Origin: Chamaea fasciata
Lineage: Eukaryota > Chordata > Aves > Passeriformes > Sylviidae
DNA: 64,000 nt
Direction: 5' to 3'
Assembly (NCBI GenBank): GCA_029207755.1
Contig: JARCOQ010000011.1
Span: 22,471,212-22,535,211 of the forward strand
Each line of letters begins with the position of its first letter. The first letter of the stretch is position 1. The notes below the pieces were generated by a model that saw nothing but the letters and a program-made list of their open reading frames with translations, did not search any database and had not been told where the DNA came from. Made by a program: the position numbers and the translations under genes. This document shows, piece after piece, positions 34,434 to 45,400 of this stretch.

Positions 34434-37021
34434 GGGGGAAAGCGGCCTGGATGTGGGGGGTGTGCAGGAATTCCTGAGTTAATGGATGGGTGGCAGAGAA
34501 TCTCCTGAATTTATGGATTGGTGGCTGAGGGAAGAGTGGAGGCGCCTTTTTCTCCCTGTTTCTTTTCCAGTGCTGAGGAATCCCGTCACAATTCCCTGCT
34601 TTGTTAATCCCTTCAGAAGGAGGCTCAGTTTGGGTTTTTTTTTTCTAATGTTTAATCTGGAATCTCTTTTTGTCCTTGCCTGGATGTTCCCATAGGAGAC
34701 AGCTCTGAGATCGCCATCAAGATGTGAGAGGAGAAAACAGCCAAATTTTAAGCGCTAAACATTCATCCAGAAGACAAATTTTTTTCAGGGTAACCAGCAA
34801 AAACCATTTGTTATTTGATGTTGTTTCTGAATTTCAGGAAGCCAAGTGGAACCTGGGACGGGCACTTTGTGTAGGAAACGTTCTCATGCCACATTTTCCA
34901 GAAAACATGGCACATATAAAAACAATAAAGTGATTTTTTTTTTCTGTGTAATAAAATCTTTCCGCCATCTTTAAGCCCAGTTCCCGGGGGGAAAGTATGG
35001 AAATTGTTCTCCAATAATAAGTTTGCCATTTTGTTTTATTCGGGGGACGACAACACCGAGTAATCACAGAACACTATTTACAAAATTAAACCAACAGCAG
35101 TGGCCGCAATTCAAAGAATTAATATATCCACACACTCAGAAAAAAAAAAACAAAACAAAGCAAACAACGAACAAACACCCCCAAACAAATTAGAGGGAAT
35201 TCATTTGTTTGACAGCCAAACAAAGTGAATAATAAAATGGAAAAAAAGAGTGAGTTTGGTGTTGTTTGGCTGGGAATAATTTGAGATAGGAAGAGAGAAT
35301 GTGGAGGGAGGAAGAGAAAAGGAAAAAACCCCCAGAATTTTAAATTAAATCACAGTTTAAATCAGTGTATTCCTGCAGGATGAACTGCATGAGGTCACAG
35401 GCGTGTGGTTTTTTAAATTCTGTGCAGTGGTTCCCTGCTAATCCTTCCCACCATGTCTGAGTTTTAGGCACAATGTGGTGATGAAGGGTTTTTCTTCCGT
35501 GTGGGATCTGGAATTTGTGTTTTACATTTTTGGTGTTCCTTGGCAGAGGGAAAGAGGGAGCAGTGAAGGGATGAGCTGCACCCCTGGAACTCTGAGAAGG
35601 TTTTGGTTCCTCCCCGTTTTGAGGTGAACAAGCAGAAACTGGGTAATTTGGTAAAGCTTTTTTTTGCTCTAAAACGTGTTTATTTCTGTGTGTTTTGGTG
35701 AGGAATGTGAATTGTGACCTCGGTGAAAAGTCAGGACGCTGCACCCCCTGAGGATTTAGTGAAGTATTCTCGGTGTGGCCGATTTTTACATCATCTTCCT
35801 CCCCATAAATGCGGATATCTGGAATTTTATTCTTATTCAGGCTTAGCAAGGGAGACATTAACACGTCTCTGCCCGACCGAAACCACACCCATGCACTAAT
35901 TCCCACCTCGATTATTGCTCCCAGTTTTCCAGGAGTGTTTTCTATCCGCTTGCATTTCACCACGTTAAACCCCCCTCGAGACTGGGGCACCTCCAGAGGA
36001 TCTCCATGAGGAATTGCTTTAGAACTTTGCTTGTAAACTCGGGAATTCCTCACAAGTTTTTATTTCTCACTTCTTTAATTTTGTAATTTTTTTCCCCACT
36101 TGCTTTATTTAAAACTGGCATAACTCGACATTTTCCTCAAGTTTTTTCCTGACCACGCACCCGAAGATTTAAAATGTCACCTGACCTAAAAGCAGAATTA
36201 TTTCACTCTTGCCTAATTTTGGTGCTGGCATCCAGAAATTCAGTGAGCAGGACTAAAATCCTGCCAGGAAAGCCTGGGAGTGTTGCAGGCTGAGGTTTAA
36301 CCGGAGTAGCTTTGCTCTCTTTCCTGATTTTAATCAATGCCTCAGGGCATTGCATTCGGTTCAATCAAGCAGCAGACAAAATGCGATGCACTGCTAACCT
36401 CCCAAAGTCTGTGCACCAAGTTTCCTCATAAAATATGCATGCAGAACACAGAGCTGTAATGATAATGATCCTCTCTAGGTTATTCCATAAAAAATTCAGC
36501 ATTTTAGGGTCTGTAGGCTTTGATATTTTTTTTTTTTTGGTAGGGAGTTCCAAGGATTTTCCTTTTGTATTTGTTTATTTTTAATGAACTTTCCATTAGC
36601 ATATGAAAGTCATATTAACATCCACCGTGCTGAACACTTACTTTAGGTTTGTTTCCACTGCTGGGACTTATTTAGCTGGGAAAAAAAAAAAAAATGTGTA
36701 ATAAAGGCCTGCAGATGGCATTCTTGGTCAGCCTTTAGACTCAGTCCTGGCCGCACAGGCAGCCTCCCCTTTTCGTGCTGATGTGGGAGATAAATCGGAA
36801 TTTGGGATGCTGCCTTTCACCGTGCATGGGCTGCATGTGCTGGGTGGAATCCATTCGGGGTTTCTGCAGAGCCTGAGGATGATAAGAAGTGCAGGGAGCT
36901 CTCCTGATAACTCCTGAAATCCTTCCTGCTGCTGCCTGCGTCTGACACCGACATAATCTGCAGTTAAATGTGCGCTCCCTGCCGCAGCCTGGGGCACCGA
37001 GGCAGAGGTGCTGCTCCGACT

Positions 37022-37023
<2 letters not shown>
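34434..37023. other. Non-genic stretch
   Basis: No gene is accepted. A 237-codon minus-strand frame (35340-36053) begins with GTG, not ATG, and has no recognisable domain. An A10 run with caaa repeats lies at 35142-35175, A14 at about 36680-36693 and T12 at 36527-36538. The part 36150-36650 is unique and AT-rich, with ATGCATGC and GCATATGA motifs, and is a weak conserved-element candidate. Confidence 0.45.

Positions 37024-37064
<41 letters not shown>
37024..37064. repeat. Poly-T tract, 41 T
   Basis: The longest homopolymer in the window. The flanks show no retrogene-like sequence or target-site duplication that I can see. Confidence 0.95.
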
Positions 37065-37071
<7 letters not shown>

Positions 37072-37299
37072 CCTGGAGAATTTTCTTTTTTGTGTGTGTG
37101 TCTTGGTTTTTTTCCAGGTAGCAGAAGGGTTTTATAGATATTTTATAGATCTAGATACAATATACGTATTTTAGAAATATATATTTATAGGAATACATGG
37201 CTGTTTGCTGTTTGCACTCCCCAGGTTTGCAGCACAGTTATTAAACAGACTGAGGATGGGAAAACCCTTCCAGAATGAGGTGCAGGACTGTGCAGCTGT
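37065..37299. other. Non-genic spacer
   Basis: T-rich and TATA-rich unique sequence between the T tract and an old CR1 tail. Confidence 0.5.
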
Positions 37300-37430
37300 A
37301 GGATCATGGAGTCATTTTGTTTGGAAAAGTCCTCCAAGAGAAGCCAAACCTTTGACCAAATACCACCATTCCCACCAAACCATATGACAAAGTACCCCCG
37401 TGCGAGCCAATCCCACAGGATTTTTCCCAA
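37300..37430 (-). mobile_element. CR1 LINE 3' fragment, old
   Basis: The plus strand reads ggatcatggagtcattttgt, ttggaaaagtcctccaagag and then tgaccaaataccaccattc. This is the order of an inverted old CR1 tail. The right boundary is uncertain. Confidence 0.6.
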
Positions 37431-38004
37431 AATGCTCAATCTATGGACAGTGCTCGGTGGGATTGGTACTTAGGGTGGTTTAAGGGAACAAACTGGCTTT
37501 TCCCAAACATTTGAAACTTCTTTCTGGCAGAAAAACCAAGGAGAGATATTTTAGCCTGACGCTCGCCATAGTTCAACAGCTTCCAGGGAACATCCCTGTC
37601 GTGTTTATTTCCCAGTGATGGAACTATTTTCCATGGACTCAGTTTCTCTTCCCAAACTCTCAGATTAGTGGATCCAGCTTTATAACTTAAATCAAATTCC
37701 CAGTTGTCCGCAAATTGATTTTTGTGTGGTAGGAACTATTTGTGTGTGCGTTTTGGGGGCTGGCTCCTAATTCCCTCGAATATCCCATTTACAGGGCTCT
37801 GTCCTGCTCTTTGATCCACTTTTCCTGTGCACTTTCTGTTTCTCAAACCCCAGTTAAACCCTTTTTTATCAAACCTGGGTCGTTTCTACTTTTTCACATG
37901 AAAGAACTGGGAGCTGATTGTCAGCTGGGATCTTACCTTTGGATAAAGAATTTAAAATCACATCAATTAACACATTCTTAGCCTGGACACAGCAAATGGG
38001 ACCA
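37431..38004. other. Non-genic stretch
   Basis: Unique sequence with no gene seen. Confidence 0.5.
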
Positions 38005-38495
38005 GGAATTATGGAATCATGGATCATGAATCTTGGAATTATAGAATGATTGGGGTTGGAAGGGATTTTGAGGATCAGCCAATGCCACCCCTGTGTGACA
38101 GGGACACCTTCCACCGTCCCAGGCTGCTCCAAGCCCTGTCCAACCTGGCTGTGGACACTGCCAAGGATCCAGGCGCAGCCACAGCTTCTCTGGGAATTCT
38201 ATTCCAGGGCTTCCCCATCCTCACAGGGAGGAATTCCTTCCCAATATCCCACCCATCCCTGCCCTGTGTCCAAATGAAGCCATTCCCTGTGTCCTGTCCC
38301 TCCACCCCTTGTGAATTGTCTCTCTCCCTCTTTCCCGTAACTCCTCCAGGAAGGCCACGATGAGGTCACCCCAAATTTTCTCATCTCCAGGCTGATTTAG
38401 GGCACTGAAGCAGGAGATGCAAGTGCTGAGGTTCTGCTCCCTCACATCCCAACCCTGCCTTTCCCTGGAGGTTTTCTTTGCAAGGAGCCTCTGAA
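38005..38495 (-). mobile_element. CR1 LINE 3' fragment, long
   Basis: In plus orientation it begins with tail variants of ggaattatagaatg, then ggggttggaagggatttt, gggacaccttccaccgtccc, ggctgctccaagccctgtcc, gccacagcttctctgggaat, cctcacagggaggaattcc and cttcccaatatcccacc. Farther right come aactcctccaggaaggcc and ttctcatctccaggctg. It is an inverted CR1 copy reaching deeper into the 3' UTR and ORF2 end than most copies here. The last 90 bp are less certain. Confidence 0.92.
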
Positions 38496-38917
38496 AGTGA
38501 AATTTTCATACAAAACACTCGAAATCCTGGCTGGGCCAGCTGGTGTCAGGTCAACAGCAAACCCCAAGTGTGGAAATAAAAACCCCTTAACACGACCAGA
38601 GAGATAACCCTGAGCAGGCGAGAAGAGATAAGAAATATTCCTTTATTAGCTGAAGTCACAGGCAGACTGAAATGTCCTTAATGGACAGACACAGCAGGAT
38701 AAGATTGGGCGAGGATGAGCTACAGTTTGAGTAATTTTATTGGATATGATTGACTTTCTTTGAGGGTTCCTTTCATGGCTTCTCCTCAGGAGCCCTTGTT
38801 TTAATTGTCAGACGAGCTGAGCAGCAGTGGTGAGGTTGGTTATGCAAGGTCACCGTGGGCTGTGCTGGAGGACAAAGGAGGAAAAGTCACAGAACAGAGC
38901 CAGGTTTTGTTGTTGTT
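38496..38917. other. Non-genic stretch
   Basis: Unique sequence between CR1 and the LTR-like copy B. Some of it could be a further part of that element. Confidence 0.45.
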
Positions 38918-39262
38918 GAGACAGACACGGCACGCAGAGTGACACAGTGGAAGTTTTCAGAAGGCATATTCTCTTTAATATGGCAGCATGCTGTCTTTCA
39001 TACAGTTTTTACAAACCTTGTGGGCAACTTTAACTGGTTAAAAGATTTCCTGTTAATTATTCTATTGGTTAGTAAAAGGTATTCTACTCGTCCACCAAAT
39101 CTACATATTTTCTTTACTGATTCTCATGGGACAAATCCCTTGTTATTACAGGTGCATTTGGTTTTCACCCTCAGAATAGATTGTTGTGTTAAAGGAACTT
39201 CTCATTCTCAAAACAGCTTCAACTGGGGAATTGCAAATTGCTTGTCAGCTGCACTTAAAAGA
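38918..39262 (-). mobile_element. LTR-like interspersed repeat, copy B
   Basis: Direct counterpart of 2446-2745. The left end reads tgttgagacagacacgg, so on the minus strand the element would end in CA. ATTAAA lies on the minus strand about 50 bp inside, as for an LTR poly(A) signal. The shared blocks with copy A are in the same order. The right boundary is not clear. The family is unidentified. Confidence 0.6.
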
Positions 39263-39346
39263 AATGACAGGGTAGCTTTGGCCTCTTCTACGGTGTTGGT
39301 GTTGGGCTGTGTCTGGCATTGAGCTCTGGGACAAAACCTCCAGGAG

Positions 39347-39442
39347 CAGAAGAGAAGAGAAGAGAAGAAGAGAAGAGAAGAGAAGAGAAGAGAAGAGAAG
39401 AGAAGAGAAGAGAAGAGAAGAGAAGAGAAGAGAAGAGGAGAA
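39347..39442. repeat. (AGAAG)n purine microsatellite
   Basis: About 19 units of AGAAG, one interrupted, with purines only on the plus strand. It abuts the 3' terminus of an inverted CR1 copy at 39443. Confidence 0.97.
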
Positions 39443-39618
39443 GGTGAGTCTGGAAGGACCCTAAATCCCATCTGATCCCACCCCTGCCATGGGAGGGACA
39501 CCTTCCACCACCCCAAGCCCCATCCAGCCCGGCCTTGGGCACTTCCAGGGATCCAGGGGCAGCCACAGCTCCTCCGGGAATTCCATCCCAGCCCCTCCCC
39601 ACTCTCCCAGCAAATTCA
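39443..39618 (-). mobile_element. CR1 LINE 3' fragment
   Basis: The plus strand reads gtctggaaggaccctaaatc, gggacaccttccaccacccc, ggccttgggcacttccaggg, tccaggggcagccacagctc and cgggaattccatcccag. This is an inverted CR1 with its 3' terminus at the microsatellite. Confidence 0.92.
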
Positions 39619-40894
39619 GGTAAATACAGGGACATGAATTTCCTACTCTTAGGTTGTTCTGTGAAGGTTTCATCGGGTTTATAGAAGAACATGGCTCCTG
39701 TGCTCTTGGGGTTGGGTGTCCTGAGAAAATGATGGAGCTGGGGTGGAGGTGGAGTTTTCTGTTTAAATGTGGAGATTTTGGGAGCCCAAGGCAAAGAGAT
39801 TTCTCTGAGTGGAGAAGATATTGAAGGCGTCCTCAGGGATGACCTGCTGCACTCCTCCATGAGGTAAAGAAAGGACAAGAAAGAAGAAAAAAGATCTATT
39901 CCCAAATTTATCTAAATTCCATCCATTTTCCTAAAGGAGCACATATTTTTTAACCAGCCCTGGAAGATTAAGCGGAGCCCATTTTTCCACATTTTTTTCA
40001 GCCTTTTTCTGGCTTGTGATCTGTATTCTGGGAATATCAGAGCCACGCAGAGCCGAGATCACAAGATGGAATGTTTGGGATATCGGGGCAGGAATGATAA
40101 TGCAATGCCTTTTTTACTTTTGATTTTCACCTCGGATCCAGCTCCGTGTCACATTAAAGAGGGACTCCTGTGCTCTGATAGCTGTGCTGGGACGTCGCTG
40201 TCCTTCCCAAGGTTACAGACCGGCGCTGGAAGACAAAGAGAAGCAAAATTGTTTAACAAGAGGGGAGAAGTTTCACTTCCCTGGCGCTTGTTTTCCACCT
40301 AGTCCTGTCATCAGGAGCAAAATATATTCCAAACACATGCTGGAATAAACAGCACACGGGGCTCAGCTCTGACGGCTGCTCAATACGGAGCTGTCTGTCG
40401 GAGCTGGATGAGTTTACACTTTATTTATTTATATTTTGGCTATTCAGATGCAAAGAGCAAGAAGCAGGGACTTCGTGGAGACTTGTGACATTCAGTGGCA
40501 GACTTAATGAATTGCATTAAAAAACAAAAACAAAACCACCCACCCCAAAAATGTGTTGCTTTCATTCATACAGTGACTCCTGCAGTCATCCCTTACCTCT
40601 GGCAGATTTAATATTCCGGGCAGATAAACTGTAATAAATATTCTGATAGTTAATAATCATTTTGGGGCAAAAGCCATGTTCAGCTCATATTGAATCTTAT
40701 CAAATGATTCTTGTTGACTCAGTGGCAGCACTGAGACCTCAGTAACTGCTCAGACTAATCCAATCTGATTATGAATTCTTTGGAGAATGACGATTTAATT
40801 TTTTTTTTTTTTTAATCAGCCCTGATTGAGTAAAATCTCCTTGTGCAGTGAGGAGAAAGGGGCTGAGAGTCTCTGGGAAAACTGTGCTCTGTGG
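39619..40894. other. Unique stretch with possible conserved elements
   Basis: No gene seen. The parts 40390-40520 and 40560-40800 are repeat-free and AT-rich, with TAATAT, TGATTATGAAT and ATTTAAT cores. A TATTCCA(N9)TGGAATA palindrome lies at 40325-40347. These read like conserved non-coding DNA but conservation is untested. T15 lies at about 40800-40814. Confidence 0.4.
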
Positions 40895-40962
40895 CACAGG
40901 GCAGGGGTTGGAACTGGATGGGTTTTAAGGCCCCTTCCATCCCAAACCAGTCTGGGATTCAG
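40895..40962 (+). mobile_element. CR1 LINE 3' tail
   Basis: The motifs gggcaggggttggaactgga, ttttaaggccccttccatcc and caaaccagtctgggattc match the terminal 65 bp of CR1 in plus orientation. Confidence 0.85.
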
Positions 40963-42235
40963 AGCTGCCTTTGCCCTGGAGTGTTTTAATTCAGATTTTT
41001 CCTCCTGCTGGGACAGAGCTCTGTGAACTCGCTGCTGCTGTTGTGGCTGAATCGTTTTGGGAGAAAAACCACTTTTTCAGGCAGCTGTTTCGGTCCTGTG
41101 GGATTTGTGGGATCCATGGAGGGAAATGAGGGTGGCTCCAGAACATGGCCTTGAGGGGAAGAGGTCGACAAATCCATTAAGGAGAGAACTCCGGGCTGTG
41201 CTGAATAAAAAGCAGTGAAGTTCTGTCTGTGCTGATCTGCGGTTTGTGCAGCTAAAGGGAATCCCCTGGAGCCATTCCTGTGTTTCAGGAAGGTGTGAAA
41301 TCCACTTTTCCTACTGTTAACATGGGTATAATGATTCCTGTGAGCAGTTCCTATCTGTGCAAACAGCACATTCCACACAGGAGAACGTTCCTCCTTACAC
41401 TGGCGACATTTTAACCTCATTTTATGGAATTACTCTGAGCTCTACAGTGTAAGAAATATAAAATAATTTACTAAGCAAGCCTGGTGTTCCACGTGTTAAG
41501 TTAATAATTTCATGGAAGTCCCTGGTAAGGAATGAGGGGCTGTATTAAATGAAATTTAAATAAAGCATGAGCTAGAAAGAGGGTGTGGAAATTCTGGAAA
41601 AATACCTGTGGGATGCTGACCAGCCAACACATTTCAGAGTAGCTGTGCCAGGAGTTTTATGCTGTCCCCAGACAGTGCTGGAGATATAAAACCCCATCAA
41701 GGAAGAAAAAAAAGATGATGAATTTTAAAAAGTCTGGGTACTAAGTCTGGTATTATTATCAACTTAATTGTACACTAAAAGGAAGGAGCAAATTCGGGTC
41801 AAAACTTACAGCCGTCGTTTAAGCTGATAGGTACATAAAAGCTTTAAAGAGCGCTGGGATCAGAAGAACAAAGCTGATAAAAGGAATTTCTGGGTTATTT
41901 CTCAGCTTTGAAACCTTCCCGAGGTCAGCAAGGGTTTTGTCAAAGCTTTCAGCTGCAAAGGAAGGGGCTCCAAACTGCGGGACCGACGCCTCAGTGCACC
42001 TGAATAAGGATCGTTTGAGGTTTGCTGTTTATTCCCAGTCCTTTGGATGGTGTTGGGAACAGATAAAACCAAACTTCTCACGGACAGGGCTTCACCTAAT
42101 GAGGATTGATTTTCTAAAATCTCTGGAAATGCCTCTATCTGTTGAGGGGGGTGTTTGGAATCAAGGACTGAAGTCACTCGACAGCCTTGGAGCCCCCATG
42201 GAGGACACAAACCTGGGGGGATTCGTGAGTTCTGT
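40963..42235. other. Non-genic stretch
   Basis: Unique sequence with no gene seen. A9 lies near 41705. Confidence 0.5.
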
Positions 42236-42432
42236 AGGAATCATAAAAAACCCTTGGATTAAAAGGGACATTAAAGCCCATCCAGTGCCACCCCTGCCAC
42301 AGTCACGGACACCTCCCGCTGTCCCAGGGTGCTCCAACTCTGTCCAGCCTGGCCTGGAACACTTCCAGGGATGGAGCATCCTCAGCTTTCTGGGTAATCT
42401 GTTCCAGAGCCTCTCATCCCTCTGAGTAAAGA
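42236..42432 (-). mobile_element. CR1 LINE 3' fragment
   Basis: The plus strand reads gggacattaaagcccatcc, agtgccacccctgccacag, tgctccaactctgtccagcc, tggaacacttccagggatgg and ctgttccagagcctctcatc. This is an inverted CR1 copy. Confidence 0.9.
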
Positions 42433-45400
42433 AAGTAAAACTCTTTAAATTACAGAGAACAGAGGAATTTTATGGTGTTTTTCTCCCCCTTGCAAAAGAA
42501 ATATCAGGTGTGAGGAGTTGCAGAAAAGACCTTTCTCCGGGATTGTGTGGTTATTCCAAAGGTGCGTTTTTTGAGACGACAATATCTTAGTGCAAGCCTT
42601 AAAAATAATTAAGGAAGTGCAATTTTATAACAAAAACATTACTAAAGAATTCCTAAACTCCTCCTAAAAGAGCATCTCTTTTACAGTTATCTCCTCCTGA
42701 GGACATGGTGAAGGGTTGCTGGATGCAGGATCTGCTGAACCAGAAAAACTCCTTGAATTCTGAATTTTTCTGGATCTCATCCCGACGCATTTGAAATGCG
42801 TGGGTTCTGCGCTGGCTCACATGCCTCAAAGAGACTTTCTGGACTTTCCTTCCCTTTCCCTCGAATTTGGCACCTTGTGTTAGTAATTAGTGATATTGGA
42901 TGCCGCAGGAAATCACTTTGTGGGATATAATCCCACATCATTCCTGCATTTGTATGAACTCTGAATTCTCTTCCCACACGAGAGTGGGATTAATTTACAA
43001 TTTTTCATGCTTGAAAGAGCAGGTAAGAAACGTAACCCTACCTTGTCTTGGACTGCTTTTCTCAGACCTCGTGTCCTGTCTGTAACATTCCACAGCTTTC
43101 TGTGGAAAATCCCAGTTTTCTGGTGCTGTCACACCCCTGTTTTTTTGTCCCTGTGCAGCCCCAAGCTGCTCCTGTTAACGGCACTGGAGGTTTTCGGCAA
43201 CCTGAGGATACCTGAGCCCATGAGGAAGGGCGATTGTAGAGTAAAAAGAGAATTATTTTACTCTTTCCACCCAAGACAGGATGGGATTTTTTTTTCCGTG
43301 CTGGCAGCACCAAGGCCAAAATCAAGAGGACCCAACATTTCCCAACCCGGCCACAACACCAACTCTCCCTGAGGCAGTTTCACTGCCTTTTCCCCTGCTG
43401 AAAATTGCAGCAAACTCCGAATCCTGCCTTAAAGCCAGTGCTGTGTAAAACAAGCTGTGGAGATTTATCATTCTGCTGCTGCTTGTTGACCTCAGCCCCG
43501 TTTTCCTCATCTTTAATAGAAGAGTGATTTTGTATTCCCGGGGGCTTGTTTCCGCGACCGTCGACTCCGGGCCGCGAGGAGGCCGCGGCGAACTAAACAA
43601 GCCGCGCGCAGGAGTGTTTTAAATATTTTCCTCTCTTTCAGGCGGCATTTGGAGTTGCCAGGGTGGGTAATGGCAGCCTGTGACACGCGTCAGCCGTGGG
43701 TGACAGGCACCATGAGGGATAGATTTGGGATGGAGAGGAAATAAATGCGGGAATCGATGGCTTCTGCTGGCTGCGGTGAAGTGTGCAGGCCCCGGTGCCT
43801 CGACAATTTCATGTTTTATGCAAAAGTGCAAACTCTCCTGGAATGTGTTAAGGAGTCTGTGCTCAAAAGCGTTTACAGAAAGAGTGGAAGGAAATGTGGA
43901 GGGAACAGAAGCCGGCTTTGAGGAGCTGCTTACAACTTTGGCGAGCTGTTTGTTTCTTGAAGACCGAAGCTCCGTATCTGAGTGCTAAAAACGTCATTTC
44001 CTGGAGTTGTGGAGTGATCGCATTATCCCTCTTTAAGGGCGTTTAAAGGTTGCGATATTGTTCCACTAGCAGTGAGAAAAGAGGGATCTGTTTTTCCTCA
44101 AATTTTTTTTTCTTAGTCACATGAAAAAAATGCGGTGAAAATGGCGTTTCTTAGTTGGCCTCACCCTGCAGTGTGATTTTTGCGATTGCCTCTCTTGCGG
44201 ACCACTCTGGCCCCGCTGAGATCTCGGACCCTGCTTCTCTCCCTGGCTTTCAAAACACGTTTTTTTTTGTCAGGCTGCATTTCAATTCTTGCTCTGAAGA
44301 GCTGAAATGTGATCTTCTTTTCAAGGTCTCGAAGAGTGAAAGAGAGCCCCAATTTTACAGCTGCAAATAACTGGGTGCAAGTTTGCTGAATTGTTGTGTT
44401 TCTTTGAAATGTTTGAGATCTGAAGATCAGAGAGTTAAATGCCTGTAATGTACCTGTGGGTTTATTGAGCATTAGAGGCTGAACTGAGTAAATTTTTATT
44501 TATTTTTAAAGCAAGGCTGGGACAGGGTTAGCTTGATTACCTGAATCGTCTGTCTTTGTCTACAAACATAAAACTTTAAAAAATTATGAATAATCCCAAA
44601 AGTCATGAGCTAGAAGGGTGAGATGATTAAAATTCAGGTGGAGTCCACCCTTCTTGCCCTTTTGTGCTTTGGCCCTCTGAGTTCTTCTCTATCACTGTCA
44701 AAGATAAGAATAAAACTTCCTTAGGTCAAAGTGAAATTAATTTTGAAATTTCTTCAGTCGGATAAATTAAAACCCCATGAATCTGCAGGAGTTGCTGACA
44801 GCGTGTAAAGAAAAATACCTGCATGATACAAAGGAGTTCTGAGAACTGGTGCTGAATCTTGGATTTTAAAAAGGGCCTTTTATTGATTAAATCTGCAGTT
44901 ATATGAAGAAAAATAATTATCTCAGCCCTGACTTGGTACTCGATGTGAAGATGCCAAAATATCTGCCCACTAAAGTAGATTATTCTCTGTATTTTTGCCA
45001 GTGCATTTCAGGGTATGAAACTGCAAATTTTGGGGTTTTTTACCTTGAGACATTCGTATTCAGGTAACCATCCATTAAAGTGGATTTAATTCTAACATAT
45101 GCAAAACAGGAGTGCAAAGAATTTGGGTTTTATGCATGAACATTTTTGTTCTGCAAGTTTTTAGGCGTTTGCTCAGGAATTAGCCCTGCCTGGCATGAAA
45201 ATGAGTCTCACTCCTGTTAGAAAAGGAGAAAAATCTGTCTGTGCTTCAAGGATTTCATAATGAAAACAGAAGGAGAAGGTCAGAACCCGATGTTGGACTG
45301 TTTTTTTTGGTTTGTTTTTTTTTTGCTACTAATATTTCACAGATTTCTAAATAATGACCAGACCAATAATTAACTTCTCCAGGTGAAGGTGAATTAAGCA

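Noticed and set aside
35340..36053. 237-codon minus-strand open frame
   Set aside because: It starts with GTG, not a eukaryotic initiation codon in normal use, and has no recognisable domain. The length is notable but not decisive.
37024..37300. Processed pseudogene with the 41-T run as its tail
   Set aside because: The right flank read on the minus strand contains only T/A-rich unique DNA and an old CR1 tail, with no mRNA-like body.
39288..39905. 205-codon minus-strand frame with SLLFSSLLF repeats
   Set aside because: It translates the (AGAAG)n microsatellite and an inverted CR1.
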